64,000 nt of DNA. Source: a bacterium (Candidatus Blackallbacteria) CG13_big_fil_rev_8_21_14_2_50_49_14 (GTDB lineage: Bacteria > Cyanobacteriota > Sericytochromatia > UBA7694). This document shows, piece after piece, positions 1-8,272 of this stretch (the first letter of the stretch is position 1; every line of letters begins with the position of its first letter). A program made the position numbers and the translations under genes. The notes beneath the pieces are model-generated. The model had not been told where the DNA came from. It did not search any database and saw nothing but the letters and a program-made list of their open reading frames with translations. The stretch is taken from the NCBI GenBank assembly GCA_002783405.1, contig PFGG01000073.1, positions 26,801 to 90,800 of the forward strand, given 5' to 3'.

Positions 1-377
1 ATTGGTTTGGGCCAAAGTTTTGAGGCCTCTGTGGCCTGCAAAGAGACCTCCGCAATCTTTTTCTGTTCCTCAGACCCATAAAAGATTGCTGAACGGTATT
101 GGCTGCCAACATCATTGCCCTGTCGATTCAGGGTGGTCGGATCATGGGTATGCCAGAAGACTTCAAGCAAATCAGCAAACGAAACCAAAGCAGGGTCATA
201 GACGATCTGAATCACTTCAGCATGGCCCGTTTGACCTGAGCAAACCTGTTCATAAGTAGGGTTTGAAGTTTGACCTCCTGTATAGCCAGAGACAAGACTT
301 AAAACCCCCTGAAGTCTTTGAAAAACAGCTTCTACACACCAAAAACAACCGGCGCCAAAAGTAGCTGTTTCTGGCAT
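1..377 (-). CDS. msrA: Peptide methionine sulfoxide reductase A (partial, 3' end beyond window)
   Basis: Reduces the S-epimer of methionine sulfoxide in proteins, using a catalytic cysteine. The reverse strand reads [16 protein letters not shown] at the N-terminus. GCFW is the MsrA signature and Cys11 would be the nucleophile. Further in, the YTGG, GHAEV and FWHTHDPT blocks typical of MsrA are intact. The ATG lies 3 nt after the stop of the upstream PBP gene and is preceded by AGGAG seven bases away, so the two genes are probably co-transcribed. About 125 codons are visible and the C-terminus lies outside the window. Family identity is secure; activity is inferred. Confidence 0.93.
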   Translation of the reverse strand, partial: MPETATFGAGCFWCVEAVFQRLQGVLSLVSGYTGGQTSNPTYEQVCSGQTGHAEVIQIVYDPALVSFADLLEVFWHTHDPTTLNRQGNDVGSQYRSAIFYGSEEQKKIAEVSLQATEASKLWPKP

Positions 378-380
378 CAA

Positions 381-2591
381 TTATTCTCCTGCTGCCTGTC
401 CGGTCGCACTGCCACCTTCCATACGGCCCGAACGGGAGGTTGAACGTTGCAGACCTGTCATGCGGCCAGAGGGCGCTCTGTTCTCAATATTTTGAGGGAC
501 CACCGCTCTTGGAGCCGTATTGCGAACGCGTACCCGCACTTGGGAACTGGTATCCAATTGAGACTCCGTGGTTTGTTGACGGGCACGGGCCGCCGCCGCT
601 GCGGTAGCCGCTAAACGCGCTTTTTTCTTTTTTTCATCTTCATCTTCAACTTCAGCACTGGAAACAAAAGATCCTTTGCTGTAGAGGCGTTTACGCCGCA
701 AAGGCAGTTCTTCAGGAAATTTCTCTGCAGGACGGCTCTTCAATGCCTCTACCATAAAATCTTTCCAGATAGGCGCGCAGAAAACGCCCCCGGTTGCCCC
801 ATACATACGAGTGGGAGTATCGTTGCCGACCCAAATCGAAGTGACCAACTGAGGGGTATAGCCCATAAACCAAGCATCCCGGTGACTGCTGGTCGTTCCC
901 GTTTTACCAGCCACCTGATAACCCGGGATATAGGCTGCCGTGGCGGTACCCCCGGTGACGACGGCCATCAGGGAATGGTTCAGAGCGCGAACAACATCTT
1001 GATCTAAAACCTTTTTGCCCTTGGGTTTGGCATTGTCCAAAATCACATTGCCATTCTTGTCTTCAATGCGCACAATCGGCGATGCCATATTTAAAATGCC
1101 ATCATTTGCAAAGGCCGAATAAGCCTGGGCCATTTCAAGCGGGGTAATTTCAGAGGCCCCCAAAGCCGAGGAAAGAAAAGGACGCACTTCGCTTTTAATG
1201 CCCAAACGCTTGGTCATTTCAATCACCTTATCAATGCCCACCTTGTCCATGACTTTCACAGCCACCACATTGACTGAAGCCATCAAGGCAGTGCGAATCG
1301 TCATGGCTCCACGGTAATTGCGGCCATAGTTTTGCGGGCTCCAGGTGGTTCCTGGCCCCGTCTTATAAACAGTCGGGCTATCCATTTCAGTGGTATAGGG
1401 GGTATAGCCATTTTCAAACGCAGTCACATACACAAAAGGCTTAAAAGAAGATCCCGTTTGGCGTTGAGCCTGAAAAGCACGGTTAAATTCATTTGCGCCA
1501 TAGCCAAATTTAGTTCCCCCTACCATCGCCACCACGTGTCCGGTTTTGGCATCAATCGAAACCAAAGCACCCTGTTGAATATTATAATTTTTTAATTTTT
1601 CAAGGTGGTCATTGACGACTTTAACGGCATGGTTTTGTGCTTTTACGTCAATGGAGGTATAAATTTTAAGGCCTTTGGTTTCTAATTCCGACTGACTGTA
1701 CAATGTTTTCAAATAATCCATGACATAGGTCGTGAAATAGGGGTGTTGCATGCCTCTGCGAATGCCATAGAGTTTGATTGGCTCAGACTTTGCTTTCTCA
1801 GCGTCTTCTTTGGTAATATAACCACTCTCAACCATTTTACGCAGGGTTTCAATCTGACGGGTTTTCGCCATTTGATAGTTCCGATAGGGTGAAAAAGCTT
1901 CAGGCCCCCGAATCAAACCGGCTATCATGGCAGCCTCAGCAATTGTCAAATCCTTACAGGATTTACCAAAATAAGTTTCTGCAGCCGCTTCAATGCCATA
2001 GGCATTGTGCCCCCAGTAAATCAAATTGAGATAGAGTTCAAGGATCTGATCCTTTGAAAAAGTTTGATCGACCTGTACAGAAAGTACGGCCTCTGCAGCT
2101 TTACGAGCATAGGAGCGTTCTGGGGTAAAGAACAGGTTTTTCACGACCTGCTGGGTAATTGTGGAGCCCCCTTGAACCGTTTCATTGCTATCCATATTGG
2201 CTTTTACAGCACGGGCAATCCCGATGGGGTCAATTCCCGTGTGCTGCTTAAAACGGGCATCCTCAATGGCGAGTACAGCATTGCGGACATGCGCAGGAAT
2301 TTCTTTTAAAAGGATCACTTTGCGATTTTCTTCGCCAAAAACCTGTTTCAAAACCGTACCGTCAGAGGTCAAGATTTCGCTACGCTCATGGGGATCAAAA
2401 TTCCCCAATTTCCGCACATCAGGCAAACTTTGCAAACGAAAATAAGCACCTGTGGCAAGGCCACCGGCCATCGCAAGAATTAAAAAAAGCAACGCCACAA
2501 AGAATTTTAAAAAAAGCACGAGAATGAATACTGTGATTTTTTTTGTTTTGGATTCAGGGTGTGGCTCGGTTATCGAAACTGAGGAACTCAT
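381..2591 (-). CDS. Class A penicillin-binding protein (PBP1A-like)
   Basis: Bifunctional peptidoglycan synthase: a GT51 glycosyltransferase polymerises lipid II and a transpeptidase cross-links stem peptides, outside the inner membrane. 736 residues from the ATG at 2591, which has GGAGG six bases upstream; a TTG one codon earlier is too close to that SD. One membrane anchor lies at about 20-45. The GT51 block has catalytic Glu110 (IEDARF) and GGSTITQQ at 141-148. The transpeptidase shows SSFK (Ser381, Lys384), SVN (439-441) and KTGT (563-566). The last ~100 residues are Ala/Arg/Ser-rich and probably disordered. msrA follows 3 nt downstream. A second class A PBP is at 60501-62582. Confidence 0.95.
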   Translation of the reverse strand: MSSSVSITEPHPESKTKKITVFILVLFLKFFVALLFLILAMAGGLATGAYFRLQSLPDVRKLGNFDPHERSEILTSDGTVLKQVFGEENRKVILLKEIPAHVRNAVLAIEDARFKQHTGIDPIGIARAVKANMDSNETVQGGSTITQQVVKNLFFTPERSYARKAAEAVLSVQVDQTFSKDQILELYLNLIYWGHNAYGIEAAAETYFGKSCKDLTIAEAAMIAGLIRGPEAFSPYRNYQMAKTRQIETLRKMVESGYITKEDAEKAKSEPIKLYGIRRGMQHPYFTTYVMDYLKTLYSQSELETKGLKIYTSIDVKAQNHAVKVVNDHLEKLKNYNIQQGALVSIDAKTGHVVAMVGGTKFGYGANEFNRAFQAQRQTGSSFKPFVYVTAFENGYTPYTTEMDSPTVYKTGPGTTWSPQNYGRNYRGAMTIRTALMASVNVVAVKVMDKVGIDKVIEMTKRLGIKSEVRPFLSSALGASEITPLEMAQAYSAFANDGILNMASPIVRIEDKNGNVILDNAKPKGKKVLDQDVVRALNHSLMAVVTGGTATAAYIPGYQVAGKTGTTSSHRDAWFMGYTPQLVTSIWVGNDTPTRMYGATGGVFCAPIWKDFMVEALKSRPAEKFPEELPLRRKRLYSKGSFVSSAEVEDEDEKKKKARLAATAAAAARARQQTTESQLDTSSQVRVRVRNTAPRAVVPQNIENRAPSGRMTGLQRSTSRSGRMEGGSATGQAAGE

Positions 2592-2652
2592 CAAAGGCCT
2601 CCAACTGCATCTCAGGCCATTATAACATCACAAAGATTCATGCCATCAGGTG

Positions 2653-2668
2653 ATCGGTCACAACCGAT
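2653..2668. promoter_or_regulatory. Inverted repeat ATCGGT-CACA-ACCGAT in divergent promoter region
   Basis: A perfect 6-bp inverted repeat with a 4-bp spacer lies between the divergent PBP and ABC-transporter genes. It could be an operator or simply a small hairpin. No regulator can be assigned from the sequence. Confidence 0.3.
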
Positions 2669-2704
2669 ATATGCTATTTAACCCCTATCTGGATACCAAA
2701 AGGG

Positions 2705-2710
2705 TATAAT
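2705..2710 (+). promoter_or_regulatory. Candidate -10 box (TATAAT) for the ABC transporter operon
   Basis: A perfect TATAAT lies 37 bases before the ATG of the ABC ATPase gene. No good -35 hexamer is visible at 16-18 bp spacing, so this is only a partial promoter call. Confidence 0.4.
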
Positions 2711-2747
2711 GCTAGTTAAAAATGGCTGAAGTGAGTATTGAATAGCG

Positions 2748-3710
2748 ATGGATCCACACACAGCAGCAATTGATATTCAGGGCCTCACCAAAACATTTCA
2801 TGTGGGTTTCTGGCGCAAACGCGTAGAAGTTTTAAAAGGCGTTGATCTTCAAGTCTTTCCAGGTGAAACCTTTGGATTATTAGGGCCAAATGGCGCAGGA
2901 AAAACAACCACAATCAAAACACTCGTAGGTTTGGTCAAACCTGATGGGGGCGAAGTACATGTACTCGGCCAACTTCCCTCAAATACGCGTAATCGTTCTC
3001 AAATAGGTTATTTGCCTGAACACCCTTCCGTTTACGGCTATTTGAGTGGTTATGAATTTCTAAACCTTTGCGGAGACTTTTTCGGGCTTTCAGCCCGTAT
3101 CCTGAAACAACGGATCCCCATGCTTCTGGATCGGGTTCAACTCTCTGATTTCTCTGCCCGCAAACAAATCAGAACCTATTCAAAAGGCATGATGCAGCGT
3201 CTGGGCTTTGCCCAAGCCTTGATCAATGATCCTCAACTTTTATTATTAGATGAACCCATGTCGGGTTTGGATCCTTTGGGACGACATGATGTCAAAGAAC
3301 TGGTACTCGATCTTAAACGTGAAGGCCGAACGATTTTATTTAATTCGCATATTCTTTCCGATGTCGAAGCCATTTGTGACAGAGTGGGCATCATGGCTGA
3401 TGGAAAAATCGTACTCACAGGAAAAATGCAACAACTCTTACGTCCCATGGACAATCTCTACCATATGCAAATTCATAAACTTGATAAATTGGGACATACC
3501 AATCTCAAACGCCTGTCTTTGCGGTGCATTGAGCAAAAGCCTGGCATGGTAGAGGCTACTTTTAACAGCTTGGATAAAGCCTTAAAAGCCTTGGCGGTCG
3601 CGCGCCAATCGGGGGGAGAATTGATTGAACTCAAAACACATTATCGCAGCCTGGAAAACCTCTTTGTCGATGAAGTTCAAAAAGCCCGCCAGACAGGAGG
3701 AGAAGAATGA
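2748..3710 (+). CDS. ABC transporter ATP-binding protein (ABC-2 type exporter)
   Basis: Cytoplasmic ATPase that powers the permease encoded next. 320 residues: Walker A GPNGAGKT at 46-53, a degenerate signature YSKGMMQ in place of LSGGQ, Walker B LLLLDEP followed by the D-loop SGLD, and the H-loop NSH. The ~90 residues after the nucleotide-binding domain resemble the C-terminal extension of CcmA/GldA-type exporters. It overlaps the permease start by 4 bases (ATGA), which indicates translational coupling. The substrate cannot be told; such systems export lipids, polysaccharides or drugs. Confidence 0.92.
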   Translation: MDPHTAAIDIQGLTKTFHVGFWRKRVEVLKGVDLQVFPGETFGLLGPNGAGKTTTIKTLVGLVKPDGGEVHVLGQLPSNTRNRSQIGYLPEHPSVYGYLSGYEFLNLCGDFFGLSARILKQRIPMLLDRVQLSDFSARKQIRTYSKGMMQRLGFAQALINDPQLLLLDEPMSGLDPLGRHDVKELVLDLKREGRTILFNSHILSDVEAICDRVGIMADGKIVLTGKMQQLLRPMDNLYHMQIHKLDKLGHTNLKRLSLRCIEQKPGMVEATFNSLDKALKALAVARQSGGELIELKTHYRSLENLFVDEVQKARQTGGEE

Positions 3711-4483
3711 GAAGTTTTCCGCTTGCCCTCAATACTCTACGTGAAGCTATTCGCGATAAAATTCTCTATGTCATTCTGCTTTTTTCCTTTATTCTGATCT
3801 CATCAGGCATTCTGCTCAAATCGCTGAGCTTGAATCAAGAAAACAAAATCGTCTTGGATCTGGGCCTTTCAAGCATCAGTATCTTTGGTTTGATTATTAC
3901 GATCTTTGTAGGCACCAACCTGCTCAATAAAGAAATCGATAAAAAAACTATCTATTTATTGCTGAGCAAACCCTTGAACCGCTCAGATTTCATCCTTGGA
4001 AAATTTATGGGGCTATCGATCATGCTGCTGATGATTGTGGCCTCGATGGGCATGGCTTTCTATCTTGTGCTTTGGTATACCTCTGGGGGGCTCAGTGGCA
4101 TTTTGCCAATCTTTGAAAGCAGCGCCCAAGCCATTCTCTTGATCTATATCGAAATGGTACTTTTAACGGCCCTTGCCATCTTTTTCTCGACCTTTGCAAC
4201 GCCTGTCATGAGTGCAATCTTTACTCTTGCAGCTTATACCATCGGCCATATGAGCAATGATATTGTCAGTTTTGGTAAACTCTCACAAAGCCCCCTGGTC
4301 GTTCAATTGACACAGTTTATTTTTTATCTTTTGCCTGATCTTGAACGTCTCAACTTGAAGAACCATTTAATGAGCCATGCCGTTTCTGCTGAAATTTTTG
4401 GGGGAAGCATCGCTTATGGTCTGATGTACACCCTGGGCTTACTGCTGTTGAGCATGGTGATTTTCGACTTTAAGGAATTTTAG
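3707..4483 (+). CDS. ABC-2 type transporter permease
   Basis: Membrane subunit of the exporter, 258 residues with about six hydrophobic segments. The first two lie near 20-38 and 50-70, and the last near the C-terminus. The LLNKEIDKKTIYLLLSKP stretch after TM2 is the amphipathic coupling region typical of ABC-2 permeases such as NosY-like proteins. The start codon overlaps the ATPase stop as ATGA. The next gene begins 4 bases after its stop, so this is the middle gene of a three-gene operon. Confidence 0.9.
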   Translation: MRSFPLALNTLREAIRDKILYVILLFSFILISSGILLKSLSLNQENKIVLDLGLSSISIFGLIITIFVGTNLLNKEIDKKTIYLLLSKPLNRSDFILGKFMGLSIMLLMIVASMGMAFYLVLWYTSGGLSGILPIFESSAQAILLIYIEMVLLTALAIFFSTFATPVMSAIFTLAAYTIGHMSNDIVSFGKLSQSPLVVQLTQFIFYLLPDLERLNLKNHLMSHAVSAEIFGGSIAYGLMYTLGLLLLSMVIFDFKEF

Positions 4484-4487
4484 TCAG

Positions 4488-5462
4488 ATGTGGGCACGTA
4501 CATGGATAGCCATTCTGTTTATTGGTGCAGCGAGTCTGACCCACTCCCTGCATTTAAATCAGATCAAAGCCCTGCCCAAAGATAAAAACAGCTTCGATCA
4601 GCTGTACTTACCCGATCCTGCTTTTCTGAAAATCACTGCTTTGGGGCATCAAAGCTTGTATGCAGATCTGCTCTGGTTGCAAACCATTCAGTATTACGGT
4701 GATCGTGAAAAACAGGGAAAACCCTCCCCCTATCTTTACCGCTATTTTGATGCAATGACGACACTGGATCCTGATTTCATCAATCTTTACACCTTTGCAA
4801 GCTACGTCATGGGTGAAGACAAAAATTTGCGGGACAAAACCATTCAACTGCTCCAAAAAGGGATGCGTTTAAATCCGGATAACTGGCTCATCCCCTATCA
4901 TATGGGATTGTTTTACTATCTTTACTATAAAGACTATGAAAATGCTGCCAAATATTTTGAACACACGAGTAAATTGCCCCATGCGCCCGATTTTGCAGCG
5001 CGCATGGCCGCCCAACTTTACCGCAAGGCAGATCCCCTCAGCAATTGCCAACTTTCGCTGCAACTTTGGTCTGAAAATATTCAAAATGCTTCTGAAAAAA
5101 ATCTCAAGGAACGCGCCCAACGCCATTTTATTGAAACAGCCACACTCTGTGATTTAATTCGGATTGAACACGCTATTAAAGCCTTTGGCACACAAATCGC
5201 AGCTCAGCCCAAACCGACCCCGCTACCGCCTTTGCGCAGAGGTTTTCGGAGACCTCAGCCAACAAGTGTAGCTCCCAGCCGTTCCATTTACCCCCGCAGC
5301 CTGGAAGAATTGGTGCAGGTTGGCTTGTTAAAATCCTTGCCTTTGGATTTTTATAAACGCCCGTACCTCTATGATCCACAAACAGGCAAGGTCAAAGTAC
5401 AAGACTTGCCATGGCCCGTCTACGATATCGACTTACAACCCTATCTCAGTAAAAAATCGTAA
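4488..5462 (+). CDS. TPR-like membrane-anchored protein of the ABC operon
   Basis: 324 residues with one N-terminal hydrophobic segment (about 5-22), followed by helical repeats of tetratricopeptide character around 85-230 (for example DPDFINLYTFASY and NPDNWLIPYHMGLFYY). There is a proline-rich linker near 240-260 and a final segment that resembles pseudopilin ends (LEELVQVGLL, YDPQTGKV). It is coupled to the exporter permease (4-bp gap), so it probably assists that transporter from the periplasmic face. I do not recognise a named family; function is inferred from position only. Confidence 0.75.
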   Translation: MWARTWIAILFIGAASLTHSLHLNQIKALPKDKNSFDQLYLPDPAFLKITALGHQSLYADLLWLQTIQYYGDREKQGKPSPYLYRYFDAMTTLDPDFINLYTFASYVMGEDKNLRDKTIQLLQKGMRLNPDNWLIPYHMGLFYYLYYKDYENAAKYFEHTSKLPHAPDFAARMAAQLYRKADPLSNCQLSLQLWSENIQNASEKNLKERAQRHFIETATLCDLIRIEHAIKAFGTQIAAQPKPTPLPPLRRGFRRPQPTSVAPSRSIYPRSLEELVQVGLLKSLPLDFYKRPYLYDPQTGKVKVQDLPWPVYDIDLQPYLSKKS

Positions 5463-5467
5463 GCGGT

Positions 5468-7033
5468 TTACTCACCCAGGACCATCTCTTGTGGGTCACC
5501 CGAAGCCGGTCGGGCACGGGTTTGCGCCCACTGTCGCAAAGCATCAATGGCTTCGCGCATGGTATGTGAAAGCGGAACTGATTGACGAATGGTATTGATT
5601 AAATCCTGATTCTGGAGTTCGCGACGACTGTCAAAACTGTCATATAGCGCAGAGATCACAACCTGTTCGATTTCCGCACCTGAAAACCCCTTCGATAGAT
5701 CAGCCAACAATTTGACATCAAAAGATTGAGGATCCCGACCACGTTGCTGAAGATGGATTTTAAAAATTTCCATTCTCTCGCGTTGGCTGGGCAAATCCAA
5801 AAAGAAGATCTCATCAAATCGACCTTTTCTCAAGAGTTCTGGAGGCAGAGCAGAAATATCATTGGCGGTTGCAATCAGAAAAACAGGCGCGGTTTTTTCC
5901 TGCATCCAGGTCAAAAAACTCGACAAGACACGGGCAGTGGTGCCTCCATCTGAGAAATTAGAACTGTGAACCCCACTCATGCCCTTATCCAGTTCATCAA
6001 GCCAAAGCAGGCAGGGAGCAATGGATTCAGCGGTTTTAATCACGGTGCGAATATTCGCCTCTGAAGAGCCCACCAACCCCGAAAAAACACTGCCAATATC
6101 CAAACGCAAAAGGGGCAAGTTCCAAAGCGCAGAAACAGCCTTGGCCACCAGACTTTTGCCAGAACCAGAAACGCCAATCAGCAAGACTCCTTTGGGGTGG
6201 GGCAAGCCGTAATTGCGTGCATTTTCTGAAAACGCCAGACTGCGCTTGCTCATCCACGATTTTAAATGATCCAGCCCCCCTACTGAGTCGATGGTTGCCT
6301 CTGGAGAGAAATACTCCAAAATACCACTCTTACGAATAATTTGTTTTTTCTCAAGCAAAATAATAGGAATATCTTGAGGATCTATTCGTCCCTTGGCAAC
6401 TATCGCTTTTGCAAATACATTTTCAGCCTCAACCAATGTCAATCCTTGGGCTGCCTGCAGGAGTTTCTCACGATCTCCGGTCTGAAGATTGATTTTGACA
6501 TTGGGATTATTGCTAACTGAGTTGATAATATCATCCAGTTTTTTTCCCAATTCGGGAAGATTTGGCAAAGGAAAATCGACCATGGCCATATCTTTTTCCA
6601 ATTCTTCAGGTACACGGGGAACAGGGGAAAGAATAATGATCGTTTTAAAGCTGGTCTTGAGCGCAATGGTTAAATCTCGTAAGCGACGAATCACACGGGC
6701 GTCGTGCATAAAGGGATGAAAATCCTTGAGAATAAACAGGGCTCCCTTTTGGTAACGCTCAATATAGTCCAGAGCGGCAACAGGGTCTTGGGTATTTTCA
6801 AAAAGTTTCTTGGCTGCACTGCCAGCTTCTAAATTTTGAATCCCTTGGGTAATCGTCCAGTTAAAAATGGCCTTGTTTCGGCTGCGTGCGATTTCTATTA
6901 GTAGATTTTCTACTCTTTTTTCTTCCCAAGACACAACATAGATCAAGGGATAGCGTGCCCGAATCATGACATGGACTTCATCAATCAGAGCATTGGTTTC
7001 ATTGCGATTCTTTTGATTTTGCATAATACCCAT
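5468..7033 (-). CDS. Ycf46-like AAA+ ATPase
   Basis: 521-residue AAA+ protein resembling Ycf46, an ATPase encoded in plastids and cyanobacteria and linked there to CO2 and photosynthesis regulation. The N-terminal ~230 residues form a degenerate ATPase-like half. The C-terminal half has Walker A GVSGSGKS at 287-294, Walker B LLWLDE at 342-347, then sensor-1 (IATAND) and the arginine-finger region [10 protein letters not shown]. No SD is seen before either Met1 or Met4, so the start is uncertain. Convergent with the ABC operon (5-bp gap). The family call is firm; its job in this organism is unknown. Confidence 0.85.
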   Translation of the reverse strand: MGIMQNQKNRNETNALIDEVHVMIRARYPLIYVVSWEEKRVENLLIEIARSRNKAIFNWTITQGIQNLEAGSAAKKLFENTQDPVAALDYIERYQKGALFILKDFHPFMHDARVIRRLRDLTIALKTSFKTIIILSPVPRVPEELEKDMAMVDFPLPNLPELGKKLDDIINSVSNNPNVKINLQTGDREKLLQAAQGLTLVEAENVFAKAIVAKGRIDPQDIPIILLEKKQIIRKSGILEYFSPEATIDSVGGLDHLKSWMSKRSLAFSENARNYGLPHPKGVLLIGVSGSGKSLVAKAVSALWNLPLLRLDIGSVFSGLVGSSEANIRTVIKTAESIAPCLLWLDELDKGMSGVHSSNFSDGGTTARVLSSFLTWMQEKTAPVFLIATANDISALPPELLRKGRFDEIFFLDLPSQRERMEIFKIHLQQRGRDPQSFDVKLLADLSKGFSGAEIEQVVISALYDSFDSRRELQNQDLINTIRQSVPLSHTMREAIDALRQWAQTRARPASGDPQEMVLGE

Positions 7034-7071
7034 TTTAACGCACTATTTTTCCATCAAGAGGTATTTTTTTT

Positions 7072-7083
7072 TCGATTAATCGA
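7072..7083. promoter_or_regulatory. 12-bp palindrome TCGATTAATCGA upstream of the XRE-family gene
   Basis: A perfect palindrome sits 3 bp upstream of a TATAAT box (7087-7092) and about 75 bp before the XRE-regulator start. Position and symmetry fit an operator for autoregulation by the HTH protein; this is inference. Confidence 0.4.
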
Positions 7084-7086
7084 TTA

Positions 7087-7092
7087 TATAAT
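7087..7092 (+). promoter_or_regulatory. Candidate -10 box (TATAAT) for the XRE/zinc-finger gene
   Basis: A perfect TATAAT in an AT-rich divergent region between the Ycf46-like gene and the regulator. The -35 region is only a T-run. Confidence 0.4.
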
Positions 7093-7157
7093 AAATGATA
7101 TTACCTACAAGATATATTGTTTGCATAAATCACTCTAAAATAAGCGGGCCTAGATCT

Positions 7158-7562
7158 ATGAGTCGAATTCACTGTAACCTATCCAATCTGCGCAAGCAGA
7201 AAAATTTGCGCCAGACCGATCTCTCCAAAATGACTGGCATTTCTCAAAAGGCCCTGAGCGAGCTGGAAACCGGCAAATCCAAAGGCGTATCTTTCAGTAC
7301 CCTGGCTAAACTTTGTGATGCGCTTGAAGTCACGGTCGATCAAATGTTCGAAATCTCTTTGGAGCATAGCAGTGGTGCACCTGCGATTATGCTGATCACC
7401 AAACCCTCCTGTTCCTTCTGTGGCAAGAATGAACAGGATGTAGAATTGCTGGTAGTGGGCAAAGGCAACCCACGTACGCCTGTTTATATCTGCTCAGAAT
7501 GTATCGATCGCTGCAATAAATTGCTTGAAGAGGATCGCAAGATTCGGGGCGTAAAACACTGA
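7158..7562 (+). CDS. XRE-family HTH regulator fused to a ClpX-type C4 zinc finger
   Basis: 134 residues from the ATG at 7158; a longer reading from 7095 adds an unconvincing tail. Residues 8-65 are a Cro/CI helix-turn-helix (LRKQKNLRQTDLSKMTGISQ, then LSELETG and LAKLCDALEVTVDQMF). Residues 82-125 match the N-terminal zinc-binding domain of ClpX: Cys85-x2-Cys88 and Cys112-x2-Cys115, with the ClpX-like phrase VYICSECIDRCNKLL. In ClpX that domain dimerises and binds adaptors and substrates. Here there is no AAA+ domain, so it may serve dimerisation or recruitment to protease machinery. DNA binding is expected from the HTH. Confidence 0.88.
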   Translation: MSRIHCNLSNLRKQKNLRQTDLSKMTGISQKALSELETGKSKGVSFSTLAKLCDALEVTVDQMFEISLEHSSGAPAIMLITKPSCSFCGKNEQDVELLVVGKGNPRTPVYICSECIDRCNKLLEEDRKIRGVKH

Positions 7563-7584
7563 ACCCAGGCTGAAAAAGAAAACT

Positions 7585-8193
7585 TTAATCCAGGGTACCA
7601 ATTCGTTTCAAAGGCCAAAATCGAAATGCCGCGTGTCCAATAATATTTTTAGTGGGCAAAGTTCCCCAGACATGACTGTCCATACTGTTATTGCGGTTGT
7701 CCCCCATCATGAAAAAATTATTTTCAGGAATTTTCACCGGGGGCATATCATAGACGGGAGGCTCTTTGATATAGGCGCTTTCTTCAAGTGCTTTGCCATT
7801 GATCCAGACTTTGCCGTCCCGTACTTCAATCGTTTCTCCTGGAAGCCCAATCACCCGCTTGATATAGGCAGGGGTTGTAGAAAAGCCCAACCATTTCAAG
7901 GTATTGGAGACTGGAGATTCTTGATTTTGGGTTTCAGAAGGGGGATAAAAAACCAGAATATCGCCGCGCTTATACTTCTGTGTATAATTCGAGATTTTTT
8001 CAACAATCAGCCGATCCTGAACTTTTAAAGTCGGCAACATCGATTCCGAGGGTATATAACGCGGTTCAGCAACAGCAGCGCGCGTGATCAAAGCCAGTCC
8101 CAAAGCCACAACCACCGTCTCAACGGTTTCGCGTGCCTTTGACTTTTTGGGCAACGCCTTTAAAGGTGCGTCATTTGAATCTAACTCTTGCAT
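7585..8193 (-). CDS. lepB: Signal peptidase I
   Basis: Membrane serine protease that removes signal peptides from exported proteins. 202 residues with an N-terminal membrane segment at about 24-42. The Ser/Lys dyad is visible: PSESM with Ser51, and YIKRVIGLPGE with Lys112. The later GDNRNNSMDSH box is also present. A single anchor fits the shorter Gram-positive or cyanobacterial type rather than the E. coli two-span enzyme. It lies 79 bases downstream of the EEP-family gene on the same strand. Confidence 0.95.
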   Translation of the reverse strand: MQELDSNDAPLKALPKKSKARETVETVVVALGLALITRAAVAEPRYIPSESMLPTLKVQDRLIVEKISNYTQKYKRGDILVFYPPSETQNQESPVSNTLKWLGFSTTPAYIKRVIGLPGETIEVRDGKVWINGKALEESAYIKEPPVYDMPPVKIPENNFFMMGDNRNNSMDSHVWGTLPTKNIIGHAAFRFWPLKRIGTLD

Positions 8194-8272
8194 GACTTCA
8201 TTATTCCCAACTTACCTGTTTCTATGTTTTTACTATAACGCAATTCGAAGCCTGGGGAAAATGACTTGCAGC

